From: Rhizobium sp. 9140
GTDB lineage: Bacteria > Pseudomonadota > Alphaproteobacteria > Rhizobiales > Rhizobiaceae
Reading direction: 5' to 3'
NCBI RefSeq assembly: GCF_900067135.1
Contig: NZ_FJUR01000001.1
Coordinates: forward strand, 871,501-935,500
Length of the DNA stretch: 64,000 bases
Positions within the stretch are counted from its first letter, which is position 1. Every line of letters starts with the position of its first letter. A program made the position numbers and the translations under genes. Under the pieces are notes generated by a model. It had not been told where the DNA came from, did not search any database, and was given only the letters and a program-made list of their open reading frames with translations. Positions 18,084 to 28,859 of this stretch are shown piece after piece.

Positions 18084-19046
18084 TCAATAGCCGGCTGTTC
18101 GATCCACCAGATGCTCGAAGGGCAGGCCCGATTCGTGGCGCTCGATCTGCGTTTCCACGTGACGGAAGAGCGCGCGGACATCCGATGCCGCAGCCGCATG
18201 CGGCGTCACGATGACGTTCGGCAGCGTCCATAGCGGACTATCGGCGTCCAGCGGCTCGGTGGAAAAGACATCCAGCGAGGCGCCATGCAGCACGCCCGAG
18301 CGGACGGAGGCGACGATATCGGCCTCCACCTGGCTGCCACCGCGCCCGGCATTGATGAAGACGGGCGCACTGAACGGTCCCCTGCGGCTCAGTTTCGCAA
18401 AGAGCGCCGTATCGAACAAGCCCCGCGTCTGCGCCGTCAGCGGCAGCAGGCCGACGAGGATGTCGGTGCGTGCGAGAAAGGCGTCGAGGCCGTTCTCGTC
18501 ATAGGTCTCTATCCCCTCGATCGTCTTCTGCCGGCGCGACCAGCCGATGACGGTGAACCCCATCGTCGCCAGCTTGCGGGCCGCATCCTGGCCCAGCACG
18601 CCGAGCCCCATGACGCCGACGGTCAGTTCGCGCGCCTCCGGCTGGGGACGTTCTGCCCAGATGCCCTGCCGGGCCTGTTCCTCATAGGCGACATGCTGGC
18701 GCAGATGCAGCAGGCATTGCAGCACCACCCACTCGCTCATGCGGGTCGTCAGCGTCGGATCGACGAAGCGGATCAGCGGCACATCCGGCAGTCCCGGCAG
18801 CGTCAGCACATGATCGACGCCGGCACCGCCGGAAAATACCGCTTCGAGATTGGGCGCACGGTCGAAGAGGTCGGGCTGCGACTTCCAGACCACGGCATAG
18901 CGGGCCTGCGAGAGATCGCGCGCCGCATGGGCGGGGTCGGCACGGTTGACGACCTCGCGGCCGGGAAAGGCATGGACGAGGGCTGACCGAACCTCGTCCG
19001 CGTTGAACTTCAGGTCGATGACGATGGGCGCTTTAACGGAGGGCAT
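18084..19046 (-). CDS. ghrA: Glyoxylate/hydroxypyruvate reductase A-like 2-hydroxyacid dehydrogenase
   Basis: A 320-residue NAD(P)H-dependent reductase of the GhrA branch. It has the nucleotide loop GLGVLGQ, a substrate Arg in NAGRGGSQ and a terminal TPHAAAASD with the catalytic His. It probably converts glyoxylate to glycolate and hydroxypyruvate to glycerate. It is convergent with the NlpC/P60 gene (10-base gap) and lies upstream of nothing obviously related; the ABC gene cluster starts 33 bases from its 5' side in the same orientation. It differs from the dehydrogenase at 7.3 kb in length and N-terminal domain. Confidence 0.87.
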   Translation of the reverse strand: MPSVKAPIVIDLKFNADEVRSALVHAFPGREVVNRADPAHAARDLSQARYAVVWKSQPDLFDRAPNLEAVFSGGAGVDHVLTLPGLPDVPLIRFVDPTLTTRMSEWVVLQCLLHLRQHVAYEEQARQGIWAERPQPEARELTVGVMGLGVLGQDAARKLATMGFTVIGWSRRQKTIEGIETYDENGLDAFLARTDILVGLLPLTAQTRGLFDTALFAKLSRRGPFSAPVFINAGRGGSQVEADIVASVRSGVLHGASLDVFSTEPLDADSPLWTLPNVIVTPHAAAASDVRALFRHVETQIERHESGLPFEHLVDRTAGY

Positions 19047-19079
19047 GCTGATTCTCGGTCTATGGCTTGGCGGTTGCGG

Positions 19080-20704
<1,625 letters not shown>

Positions 20705-20708
<4 letters not shown>

Positions 20709-21208
20709 GGGGAAAGGGATTCCAGAAGGGTGGTGAGTGTGGGGATGTCGGGGCGCAGAAGTCTGTCGGCTTCATCTGTGCCTGGGGACGTCGCGGCATC
20801 GACTCCATCGCCTTGAAAGCGAATGCCCTCGTCGGCGGTCAGGATACGGCGCGCCTTGGCGGCGTGGGCTGTTGCCACGTGGATCGCGTCCGGCAATTTG
20901 AGCTTCCGTCCTTCCGCGCGAAGGCGCGCGGATTGTTCGAGAATCTCGCGATCGACCGGCACAACCATCAGCCATTGGCTCGACCTGACAATCTGCTGAT
21001 AGTGCTCGATCAGATGGGCATCCTGACGCTTGAAGGGATGCACCAGGAGTTCGGCGATCGTCAACTCGCTGGTCGCAAAAGCAGGAACGGGTCTTCCGAA
21101 GGACAAGGAGAAAAGCCGATTGAGAAGGTCGCTCTGTTCCGACGTTTCTTCGGAGGCGAAAATGAAGACGTTGGTATCGAGATAGATAGGCCCATCCGAA
21201 TCAGCCAT
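20705..21208 (-). CDS. PIN-domain toxin (VapC-like)
   Basis: A 167-residue predicted ribonuclease of the PIN fold. The acidic residues that bind Mg are visible: Asp in IYLDTNVFI, Glu in TSELTIAELL, Asp in KLPDAIHVATA and Asp in ILTADEG. It starts at 21208, overlapping the stop of the antitoxin gene (TGATG), and its own stop overlaps the yejF start. It is thus locked in both directions by overlaps inside the yej operon. In-frame ATG at 21220 is possible but would overlap the antitoxin more. Targets are unknown; related toxins cut tRNA or rRNA. Confidence 0.85.
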
Positions 21209-21447
21209 CAATCGTCCCATTCGTCCCGCAAAGCGCGAATCCGCGCAACGGCCTCGTCGGCATCGAAAGGTTCCGTTCGCGTGGCCTTGAATTTCCGGAT
21301 GCTTTCCAGAAACTCGGCGCCCGTCATCGGCATGCGATCGGTCACGTCCTCGATAACGATCCGGACCTTTGCATCCACGGGCAACCCCTCCCGCAGGTCG
21401 TCCGGAAGATTGGCAGCAGGATAGTCGTGCCTGACAATCGTATTCAT
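21208..21447 (-). CDS. Predicted antitoxin partner of the PIN toxin
   Basis: A 79-residue acidic protein immediately before the PIN-toxin gene, with a five-base stop/start overlap. The N-terminal half (MNTIVRHDYPAANLPDDLRE, then a VDAKVRIVIED strand) could be a DNA-binding or dimerisation region; the C-terminal half is helical and acidic (FDADEAVARIRALRDEWDD), as expected for a toxin-wrapping tail. I do not recognise a named antitoxin family with confidence; the call rests on size, order and coupling. It lies 94 bases after yejE. Confidence 0.7.
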   Translation of the reverse strand: MNTIVRHDYPAANLPDDLREGLPVDAKVRIVIEDVTDRMPMTGAEFLESIRKFKATRTEPFDADEAVARIRALRDEWDD

Positions 21448-21541
21448 GTCGCTTGCTCCTTCTTTCGGAACTGGCCAGCCGTCGGGATTGGCCGGATGAC
21501 GGGAAGATTACGCCATTTCCCGTGGCCTTGCGAGAGACGCC

Positions 21542-22684
21542 TCACCCAAACGTCTTGCGCGGATCGAATGCGTCGCGCGCGGCCTCGCCAATGAAGATCA
21601 GCAGCGACAGCATGACCGACATCACCAGAAAGGCGGTGAGGCCGAGCCAGGGGGCCTGGAGGTTGGACTTGCCCTGCGCGATCAGTTCGCCGAGCGAGGG
21701 CGAGCCGGGGGGCATGCCGAAGCCGAGGAAGTCGAGCGAGGTGAGCGTGGTGATGGAGCCCGAGAGGATGAAGGGCAGGAAGGTGAGCGTGGCCACCATC
21801 GCGTTGGGCAGGAGATGCCGCCACATGATCGTGGCGTTGCCGACGCCGAGCGCCTGGGCGGCGCGGACATATTCGAAATTGCGCGCCCGCAGGAACTCGG
21901 CCCGAACGACCCCGACGAAGCCGACCCAGGAGAAGAGCAGCATGATGCCGAGCAGCACGAAGAAGCCCGGCGGCAGGATCGCCGCGATGATCAGGAGGAT
22001 GTAGAGCACCGGCATGGACGACCAGATCTCGATGAAGCGCTGCATCAACAGGTCGGTCCATCCGCCGAAATAGCCCTGGATCGCGCCGGCGGTAACGCCG
22101 ACGATGGCCGACGCGATGGTGAGCGCGAGGCCGAAGAGCACCGAGATGCGAAAACCATAGATCGTGCGGGCGGCGACGTCGCGCGCCTGATCGTCGGTGC
22201 CGAGCCAGTTGAAATTGCCGAGCGTGCAGCCGCGATCCGCCTCCCCCTGGGGATAGCCGGAGCAGCGCTCGGCCGCGCTCATCGTCCAGAAGGGCGCTGT
22301 GGGCGCGGAGTGCGGGATATTGGAATTGGCGCTGCGGTAGGAATAGCGGATCGGCGGCCAGACCATCCAGCCATTCGCCTCGATCTCCTCTCGGATGAAG
22401 TCGGAGGCATAATCGGTCTCGGCCAGAAAACCGCCGAACGTTTCCTCGGGATAGTTGACCAGCACGGGCACGAGCAGTTCGCCCTTGTAGGAAACGAGGA
22501 TCGGGCGGTCATTGGCGATGAACTCGGCGCAGAGGCTGAAGCCGAAGAGCGCGAGGAAGATCCAGAACGACCAGTAGCCGCGCCGGTTGGCTTTGAAGTT
22601 CTCCCAGCGCCGCCTTGCGACGGGCGACAGCCGGCCGGGTCTGGCAACGGTCGCGATATCAGGGTTCGCGGCGATATCCGTCAT
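21542..22684 (-). CDS. yejE: Peptide ABC transporter permease (YejE)
   Basis: A 380-residue inner-membrane permease. A first hydrophobic helix (GYWSFWIFLALFGFSLCAEF) is followed by a large periplasmic segment with the YejE-type WPPIRYSYRSANSN region, then the five-helix permease core with the EAA loop (VRAAQALGVGNATIMWRHLLPNA) that contacts the ATPase. The ATG at 22684 overlaps the yejB stop (TGATGA), so YejB and YejE are translationally coupled. In the usual yejABEF order yejF would come next; here a toxin-antitoxin pair intervenes. Confidence 0.93.
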   Translation of the reverse strand: MTDIAANPDIATVARPGRLSPVARRRWENFKANRRGYWSFWIFLALFGFSLCAEFIANDRPILVSYKGELLVPVLVNYPEETFGGFLAETDYASDFIREEIEANGWMVWPPIRYSYRSANSNIPHSAPTAPFWTMSAAERCSGYPQGEADRGCTLGNFNWLGTDDQARDVAARTIYGFRISVLFGLALTIASAIVGVTAGAIQGYFGGWTDLLMQRFIEIWSSMPVLYILLIIAAILPPGFFVLLGIMLLFSWVGFVGVVRAEFLRARNFEYVRAAQALGVGNATIMWRHLLPNAMVATLTFLPFILSGSITTLTSLDFLGFGMPPGSPSLGELIAQGKSNLQAPWLGLTAFLVMSVMLSLLIFIGEAARDAFDPRKTFG

Positions 22685-23775
22685 CAGACGTCCCTCCGCT
22701 CGAAGTCGATGCGCGGATCGACCCAGGTGTAGATGAGATCCGACAGCAGGCTGACGACGAGCCCCATCAGCGAGAAGATGAAGAGCGTGCCGAAGACGAT
22801 CGGGTAATCCCGCTTGACGACGGCGTCGTAGCCGAGACGGCCGAGGCCATCGAGCGAGAAGATGTATTCGGTCAAAAGCGAGCCCGTGAAGAAGGCGGAG
22901 ATGAAGGCGGCGGGGAAGCCGGCGATGATGATCAGCATGGCATTGCGAAAGACGTGGCGATAGAGCACCTGCCGCTCCGCCAGCCCCTTGGCACGGGCGG
23001 TGACGACATATTGCTTGCGGATCTCGTCGATGAAGGAGTTTTTGGTGAGCAGCGTCGTGGTGGCGAAGGCCGACAGCAGCAGGGTGATCAGCGGCAGCGT
23101 CATGTGCCAGAGATAATCGAGGATCTTCTGCCACCAGTTGAGCTGGCTGAAATTGTCCGAGACGAGGCCGCGCAGCGGAAACCAGTCGAAAAAGGAGCCG
23201 CCGGCAAAGAGCACGATCAGCAGGATGCCGAACAGGAAGCCCGGCACGGCATAGCCGACGATGACGATGCCCGACGTCCAGACGTCGAAGCGCGAGCCGT
23301 CCGATACGGCCTTCCTGATGCCGAGCGGAATGGAGATCGCGTAGGAGAGGATCAGGATCCACAGGCCGAGCGAGATCGACACCGGCATCTTGTCGAGGAT
23401 GAGGTCGATGACCGATGTGTTGCGGAAGAAGCTCTCGCCGAAGTCGAAGCGGGCATAGTTCCACATCATCGTCAGGAAGCGCTCCAGCGGCGGCTTGTCG
23501 AAGCCGAACTGCTTTTCGAGCTTGGCGATGAAGTCGGGATCGAGCCCCTGCGCGCCGCGATAGCTCCCGCCGCTCTGGTCGCCGCCGGAGGCGCCCGCAA
23601 GATCGCCGCCGCCTCCCGACAGGCGGTCACCGCCCTGGTTCGGCCCGGTGAGGTCGGCGATGACCTGCTCGACCGGACCCCCGGGCGCGAACTGGACGAC
23701 GGCAAAGGAGATGGCCATGATGCCGATGATCGTCGGGATCATCAGGAAGAGGCGGCGGAGAATATAGCCGCCCAT
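22684..23775 (-). CDS. yejB: Peptide ABC transporter permease (YejB)
   Basis: A 363-residue DppB/OppB-type permease. The first helix is [20 protein letters not shown], followed by a periplasmic loop of about 90 residues that includes a Gly/Ser-rich stretch ([20 protein letters not shown]), then five more helices. The cytoplasmic EAA-type loop is [20 protein letters not shown]. It pairs with YejE to form the channel. It lies 160 bases after yejA. Confidence 0.93.
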   Translation of the reverse strand: MGGYILRRLFLMIPTIIGIMAISFAVVQFAPGGPVEQVIADLTGPNQGGDRLSGGGGDLAGASGGDQSGGSYRGAQGLDPDFIAKLEKQFGFDKPPLERFLTMMWNYARFDFGESFFRNTSVIDLILDKMPVSISLGLWILILSYAISIPLGIRKAVSDGSRFDVWTSGIVIVGYAVPGFLFGILLIVLFAGGSFFDWFPLRGLVSDNFSQLNWWQKILDYLWHMTLPLITLLLSAFATTTLLTKNSFIDEIRKQYVVTARAKGLAERQVLYRHVFRNAMLIIIAGFPAAFISAFFTGSLLTEYIFSLDGLGRLGYDAVVKRDYPIVFGTLFIFSLMGLVVSLLSDLIYTWVDPRIDFERRDV

Positions 23776-23935
23776 CAGACCCGCACTCCGGCCCGGACTT
23801 TCGTCATGATGACGCCGCCCCGGCCCCTTTTATCGTTCACTCCGATTTTCCGATGTCCGATCAATGCGCTGACGTTCCCGTTCCTGATTCGCGGTCTGCC
23901 TTATGAAAAGCAGGCCAGTCTGACGTGCAAGGCTT

Positions 23936-25858
23936 TCATGGAGCTTTCGCGGCGGCCGACCACCAGATCGCTGGAAAGCCGACGGCATATTCCGGCAGGT
24001 TTTCGGGATGGGTCAGGTCCTTGGAATAGGCGATCCGCATGTCGCGCGAGGCGTAGGTCGGAATGACGATCTGCTTGGCCAGCAGCACCCGGTCGAGCGC
24101 TTTCGTCGCAGCCACCAGGTCGTCGCGATCTTTCGCGAAGATCACCTTGCGGATCAGCGCATCGACACCCGGATCGGCAAGACCGGAATAATTCTGCGAT
24201 CCTTCGCGCGTCGCGGCCGTCGTGCCCCAATATTCCGTCTGCTCGTTGCCCGGATTGAGAGACTGCGCCCAGCCGAGGTAGATGGCGTCGAAGTCCTTGG
24301 ATCGCCAGCGATTGGTGTATTGCGAGCTGTCGACGGTGCGAACGCGTGCCTCGATGCCGATCTTCCGCAGGTTCTGGCTGAAGGGCAAGGCGACCCGTTC
24401 GATCGTCGTGCCGTCGAGCAGGATCTCGAAGGTCAGCGGCTTGCCCGTCTTTGTCTCGATCATCCTGTTGCTCTTCAGTTCATAGCCCGCTTCCTTCAGC
24501 AGGCCGATCGCCTTTCGCAGATTATCCCGCAGCTTTGCCGGATCTCCGCCAACCGGATTTGTGTACGGCTTGGTGAAAACGGTCGGCGGAACCTTGTCCT
24601 TCAGCTCCGTCAGGATCTCCAGCTCACGCCCCTCCGGAAGCCCAGATGATGCCAGTTCGGTCGGGAAGAAGAAGCTGTCGATGCGATCATACTCGTTGTA
24701 GAAGATTGTCCGCTTCAACTCCTCGAAATCGAAGGCATAGTTCAGAGCCTCCCGCACCCTGACATCCTTGAACGCATCGCGCCGCAGGTTGAGAATGAAC
24801 CCCACCATGACGCCGCTGTCCCGGCTGTCGTTCTCCAGCCGCTCGAGCTTGATCCGGCCGTCCTTGACCGCGGGAAAATCGTAGGAGGTCGCCCAGCGTC
24901 TGGCCGAATTCTCCCACCGGTAGTTCGCATTGCCCGACCGGAAGGCCTCGAACGCGACGTCGAGGTCTGCATAATACGTAAAGCTGATCGCTCCGAAGTT
25001 GTTCTGCCCGACATTGACGTTCAGGTTCTTCCCCCAGTAGTCGTCCCGCCGTTCGTAACGGACGTTCGAACCGGCTTTCATGGACGTCATCTTGTAAGGA
25101 CCGGAGCCCATGGGCATTTCGAGCGTCGTGCGCGCGATATCGCGCGGCTGTCCGTCCGCGTCCTTTCCTTCCCACCAGTGTTTGGGCACGATGAGGAGGC
25201 TGCCGGCCACCTTCGGCAATTCCCGGTTTCCGACCTCGTCGAAGGAGAAGGTCACCTCCCGTTCGCCCGTCTTCTCCACCTTGGTGATATGGCCGTAATA
25301 GGATGCCGCCTTGGGATCGAGTTCCTTGGCCTTGTCGAAGCTGAAGATCACGTCCTCCGGCGTCACCGGCTTGCCATCGGCCCAGGTCGCCTCCGGGCGA
25401 AGACGAAACTTCGCCCAGGCAAAATCATCGGGAAAGGCGACCGCTTCGGCCAGCAGGCCGTAATCCGTGAGAACCTCGTCCATGGAGGGCTTCATCAGCG
25501 TTTCGAACACCAGCCCGACGGACATGCCGGAGGCGCTGGAAACGGGACCGACCACGCCTGCGGCCATCTCGCCTTTGGCCAGCACCGGGTTGAACGTGTC
25601 GAACGTTCCCATGGTGGCCAGCCGGACCTCGCCCCCCTTCGGCGCCTGCGCGTTCACATAGTCGAACTGCTTGAAACCTTGCGGATATTTCAGTTCTCCA
25701 ACGGTCGACATGCCGTGGCGCCACTGGGGATCCTGCGCCTGCACGGGACTTGTAAAGACGCAAGGAGCGAGGAGGGCGGTGGCGATGAGGGCCAGGGTGC
25801 CAAAGGTCAGTGCCGGTGTCGTCCTGCTCGTCTTCTGCCGCATGCGGTTCGTCTCCAT
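23936..25858 (-). CDS. yejA: Peptide ABC transporter periplasmic binding protein (YejA)
   Basis: A 640-residue SBP_bac_5 family protein that captures oligopeptides and presents them to YejBE. The N-terminus is a signal peptide (hydrophobic LTFGTLALIATALLAPCVF, cleavage near VQAQD). Conserved features include LATMGTFDTFNPVLAKGE, the AWAKFRLRPEATWADGKPVT region and WWEGKDADG. The annotated start is ATG 25858; ATG 25843 (MRQKTSR), with GGAG nine bases upstream, is equally likely. In Sinorhizobium the yej system helps withstand host antimicrobial peptides (established knowledge); the same role here is inference. Confidence 0.92.
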   Translation of the reverse strand: METNRMRQKTSRTTPALTFGTLALIATALLAPCVFTSPVQAQDPQWRHGMSTVGELKYPQGFKQFDYVNAQAPKGGEVRLATMGTFDTFNPVLAKGEMAAGVVGPVSSASGMSVGLVFETLMKPSMDEVLTDYGLLAEAVAFPDDFAWAKFRLRPEATWADGKPVTPEDVIFSFDKAKELDPKAASYYGHITKVEKTGEREVTFSFDEVGNRELPKVAGSLLIVPKHWWEGKDADGQPRDIARTTLEMPMGSGPYKMTSMKAGSNVRYERRDDYWGKNLNVNVGQNNFGAISFTYYADLDVAFEAFRSGNANYRWENSARRWATSYDFPAVKDGRIKLERLENDSRDSGVMVGFILNLRRDAFKDVRVREALNYAFDFEELKRTIFYNEYDRIDSFFFPTELASSGLPEGRELEILTELKDKVPPTVFTKPYTNPVGGDPAKLRDNLRKAIGLLKEAGYELKSNRMIETKTGKPLTFEILLDGTTIERVALPFSQNLRKIGIEARVRTVDSSQYTNRWRSKDFDAIYLGWAQSLNPGNEQTEYWGTTAATREGSQNYSGLADPGVDALIRKVIFAKDRDDLVAATKALDRVLLAKQIVIPTYASRDMRIAYSKDLTHPENLPEYAVGFPAIWWSAAAKAP

Positions 25859-25998
25859 GGTCGCGTGTCAGGCACACAATAGGCGAAATGCGGCCGATTG
25901 ACAGGCGGGGCTCCGGACAGGGCCTGAAATCCGCCTTCACATCGGCTTGACCGCAAGTCTGACACAAAGACCGTGTGAGACAGTTGCCGCTCTACGAC

Positions 25999-26028
25999 CC
26001 CAAGCCTGAATACGCCCAAGCCTGAATA
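25999..26028. repeat. Two-copy 16-base-period direct repeat
   Basis: CCCAAGCCTGAATA occurs at 25999-26012 and again at 26015-26028, in the space between the divergent yejA and mepA genes. It could be a tandem operator or a simple slippage product. Confidence 0.5.
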
Positions 26029-26066
26029 GGCCCACGCCCGACCACGACAGCACCGGACACACCCGC

Positions 26067-27173
26067 ATGACATCTTCTCTCACAGGATCTTCCGCCGGCG
26101 CCAGCGTCTCGACAGGATGGGCGACCCGAGCTTTCATCGCGGCGGCTCTCGTCCTGCCGCTCGGCCTCCAGCCCGCCGTGTCGGCAGAGCCGCAGCCGGC
26201 CAAGCAGCTGTTCGGCGGCATGACGCTTCCCAGCCAGACGGCGCCCGCCTCCTTCGGCTCCTACGCCAAGGGATGCCTGTCGGGCGCGGTCGCGCTGCCG
26301 GCCGACGGGCCGACCTGGCAGGCCATGCGCCTCTCGCGCAACCGGCGCTGGGGCAATCCGCACATGATCGCGTTTCTGGAGCGCTTCTCGCGCGATGCGG
26401 CCGAGATCGGCTGGGGTTCGGGCATCCTGCTCGGCGATATCTCGCAGCCGCGCGGCGGGCCGATGCTGACCGGCCATGCCTCCCACCAGATCGGGCTCGA
26501 TGCGGACATCTGGTTCCAGCCCAAGCCCGCGCGGGCGATGAGCGTTTCGGAACGCGAGAGCAAGCCCTTCGTGTCCATGCTGGACAAGACCAAATTCCTC
26601 ACCGTCAACCCGCAGCGCTGGACGCCCACCCATGCGCGGCTCATCATGCGGGCGGCGGCCGAGCCGGAGGTCGACCGGGTGTTCGTCAACCCGGCGATCA
26701 AGAAGAAGCTGTGCGACACCTGGACCGGCGACCGGACGTCGATGGGCAAGATCCGGCCGATCTACGGTCACGACGAGCATTTTCATATCCGCATCAAGTG
26801 CCCGGCCGATTCGCCCGGCTGCAAGCCGCAGGCGGCCGTGGCGCCCGGTGATGGCTGCGACAAATCGCTCGCCTGGTGGTTCACGCAGGAGCCCTGGGCA
26901 AAGCCGAAGCCGAACCCCAATGCCAAGCCGGTCAAGCCGCGCTTCGTCATGCTGTCCGACCTGCCGCAGGCGTGCAGCGGCGTTCTGGCGGCGCCATCCT
27001 CGTCGGAAGCGGCGTCCACCTTCGGCGGCCCGGTACCGGTCTCTGCGCCGGTCTCTGCGCCAGTCTCGGCCTCCGTTCCCGCCGCACCCGACGCGATCAT
27101 GCCTCCGGCGGCGATTGCCGATCCCTCTGTTCCCGTTCCCACACGCCGGCCGGCTGCGGACTCCGCGCAGTGA
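26067..27173 (+). CDS. mepA: Penicillin-insensitive murein endopeptidase MepA
   Basis: Periplasmic zinc (LAS-family) endopeptidase of 368 residues that cuts D-Ala to meso-DAP cross-links. It has an N-terminal signal peptide (residues 1-40, ending near AVSAEP). Zinc and catalytic motifs are GHASHQIGLDADIW and YGHDEHFHIRIKCP. A Cys-containing SPGCKPQ segment and WFTQEPW follow. The C-terminal tail of about 60 residues is a Pro/Ala/Val/Ser-rich extension with a VSAP repeat, absent from E. coli MepA (274 residues). Confidence 0.94.
   Translation: MTSSLTGSSAGASVSTGWATRAFIAAALVLPLGLQPAVSAEPQPAKQLFGGMTLPSQTAPASFGSYAKGCLSGAVALPADGPTWQAMRLSRNRRWGNPHMIAFLERFSRDAAEIGWGSGILLGDISQPRGGPMLTGHASHQIGLDADIWFQPKPARAMSVSERESKPFVSMLDKTKFLTVNPQRWTPTHARLIMRAAAEPEVDRVFVNPAIKKKLCDTWTGDRTSMGKIRPIYGHDEHFHIRIKCPADSPGCKPQAAVAPGDGCDKSLAWWFTQEPWAKPKPNPNAKPVKPRFVMLSDLPQACSGVLAAPSSSEAASTFGGPVPVSAPVSAPVSASVPAAPDAIMPPAAIADPSVPVPTRRPAADSAQ
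27036..27071. repeat. 12-base tandem repeat in mepA tail
   Basis: CCGGTCTCTGCG occurs twice in tandem (27036-27047 and 27048-27059) and a diverged third unit follows. It encodes PVSA repeats in the disordered C-terminus of MepA. Confidence 0.7.
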
Positions 27174-27248
27174 TCCATCCTCACTTTCCTCTTGAATCGA
27201 TTTAGGTTCCAGGAAATATGAGCGAAGAGGACCCACGCGGAGGACGCA

Positions 27249-27629
27249 ATGACGGCTCGCAAATGCATGGCGCTGATCGCGCATGACCTGAAGAAGCAGG
27301 ACATGGCGGAATTCGCCAAGGCGCACCAGAGCGTGCTGGCGGAATGGCGGATCGTCGCCACCGGCACCACGGGCGGTCGCGTGCAGGAGGCCTGCCCCGG
27401 CCTCGACGTGACGCGGCTGAAAAGCGGGCCGCTCGGCGGCGACCAGCAGATCGGCGCGCTGATCGCGACCGGCGACGTCGATCTCCTCATCTTCTTCATC
27501 GATCCGCTGACGGCGCTGCCGCACGATGTCGATGTGAAGGCCCTGACACGACTGGCGACCGTCTACGACATCCCCATGGCGCTCAACCGCGCGACGGCCG
27601 AGCGCCTGGTGGATTTCCGGCCGCTCTGA
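27249..27629 (+). CDS. mgsA: Methylglyoxal synthase
   Basis: Converts dihydroxyacetone phosphate to methylglyoxal and phosphate, a bypass that relieves sugar phosphate build-up. The 126-residue length fits. Seen: the HDLKK start of the active-site region ([10 protein letters not shown]), the phosphate loop GTTGGR, the [12 protein letters not shown] stretch and the catalytic Asp in [24 protein letters not shown] precedes the ATG by five bases. It lies 104 bases before glk in the same direction, so both deal with sugar entry into or out of glycolysis. A CTTGAA at 27191 could be part of a promoter but its -10 partner is poor. Confidence 0.96.
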   Translation: MTARKCMALIAHDLKKQDMAEFAKAHQSVLAEWRIVATGTTGGRVQEACPGLDVTRLKSGPLGGDQQIGALIATGDVDLLIFFIDPLTALPHDVDVKALTRLATVYDIPMALNRATAERLVDFRPL

Positions 27630-27733
27630 GCACCGGCGTCGATATCTCGCCTTTTCGACTTTTGCACTGGAGCGGCCTTGCAAAACATGCGAAGCGCTTC
27701 CCGCCCGCCCGCTGATCCAATCCAGGAGGTTTC

Positions 27734-28759
27734 ATGTCCGCGTCTGCAGAAACGGTTCCCGGTCTCGCCTTTCCCATCCTGATCGGCGATATCGGCGGCA
27801 CCAATGCCCGTTTTGCGCTGCTGAACGACGAGACCTCGGAGCCGGTGGTGTTTCCCGTGGTGCCGACCGGGGGCTATCCGAGCATTCAGGCCGCGCTCGA
27901 AACCAGCATTCTCCCGCAAGCCGCCCTCCGCCCGCGCTCGGCCATCATCGCGGTCGCCGCCCCGGTCAAGGGTGACGAGATCCCGCTGACCAATGCCGGC
28001 TGGGTCATCACGCCGGCCGATATGATCGCGACGCTCGGTCTGTCGGACGTTCTCGTTCTCAACGATTTCGAGGCGCAGGCGCTGGCGGTGGCCGCCATCG
28101 CCAAGAGCGACTGCGCGCAGATCGGTACCGGCGAGCCGCTGGAAAGCGCCTCCTGCGCCGTTCTCGGGCCGGGCACGGGCCTTGGCGTTGCCGGTCTTCT
28201 GCATACGCATTCCACCTATTTTCCGGTGCCCGGCGAAGGCGGCCATGTGGATATCGGCCCGCGCACGCCGCGCGATACGGCGATCTGGCCGCATCTGGAG
28301 ACGATCGAGGGCCGGATTTCGGCCGAGCAGCTGCTCTGCGGCCGCGGCATCGTCAATATCTACCAGGCGGTCTGCCGCACGGACGGGCTCACGCCCGAGC
28401 TGACCGACCCGGCCGACGTGACGTCGGCAGCCCTTGCCGACACCGACAGGGCCTGCGTCGAGACGCTGTCGCTCTTTGCCCGCTATCTCGGCCGCGTGGC
28501 GGGCGACATGGCGCTGATCTTCATGGCCCGGGGCGGCGTCTATCTCGCCGGCGGCATTTCCCAGAAGATCCTGCCCGCCTTGCAGCAGCCGGAATTCCGG
28601 GCGGCCTTCGAGGACAAGGCGCCGCATTCGGCGCTGATGCGCTCGATCCCGACCTATGTGGTCACCCATCCCTTCGCAGCCCTTGCCGGCCTTGCGGCCT
28701 TTGCGCAGACCCCGGCCCGCTTCGGCGTGGCCACCACCGGGCGTCACTGGAAGGCCTGA
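27734..28759 (+). CDS. glk: Glucokinase
   Basis: ATP-dependent glucose kinase of the ROK-unrelated proteobacterial Glk family, 341 residues, cytoplasmic. Seen: the ATP phosphate loop [12 protein letters not shown], the catalytic Asp in [10 protein letters not shown], the [12 protein letters not shown] loop, and the [11 protein letters not shown] segment that binds glucose. AGGAGG six bases before the ATG is the strongest ribosome binding site in this region. It follows mgsA and precedes an ABC exporter. Confidence 0.96.
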   Translation: MSASAETVPGLAFPILIGDIGGTNARFALLNDETSEPVVFPVVPTGGYPSIQAALETSILPQAALRPRSAIIAVAAPVKGDEIPLTNAGWVITPADMIATLGLSDVLVLNDFEAQALAVAAIAKSDCAQIGTGEPLESASCAVLGPGTGLGVAGLLHTHSTYFPVPGEGGHVDIGPRTPRDTAIWPHLETIEGRISAEQLLCGRGIVNIYQAVCRTDGLTPELTDPADVTSAALADTDRACVETLSLFARYLGRVAGDMALIFMARGGVYLAGGISQKILPALQQPEFRAAFEDKAPHSALMRSIPTYVVTHPFAALAGLAAFAQTPARFGVATTGRHWKA

Positions 28760-28859
28760 CCGGAACCGAAAAGGGCCGAGACTCGCCAAACGGCTCCGGA
28801 GGCACTATAGAGCGCGGCGCAAGCATCCGATAAGGACCGCCCGGTCAGGGAAAGAGCTT

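Noticed and set aside
18084..19046. Duplicate of the 7.3 kb dehydrogenase
   Set aside because: Different length, N-terminal domain and active-site context; they are separate branches of the 2-hydroxyacid dehydrogenase family.
27191..27220. RpoH promoter before mgsA
   Set aside because: CTTGAA is present, but at 17-18 bases there is only GAAATATG, which does not fit the -10 element.
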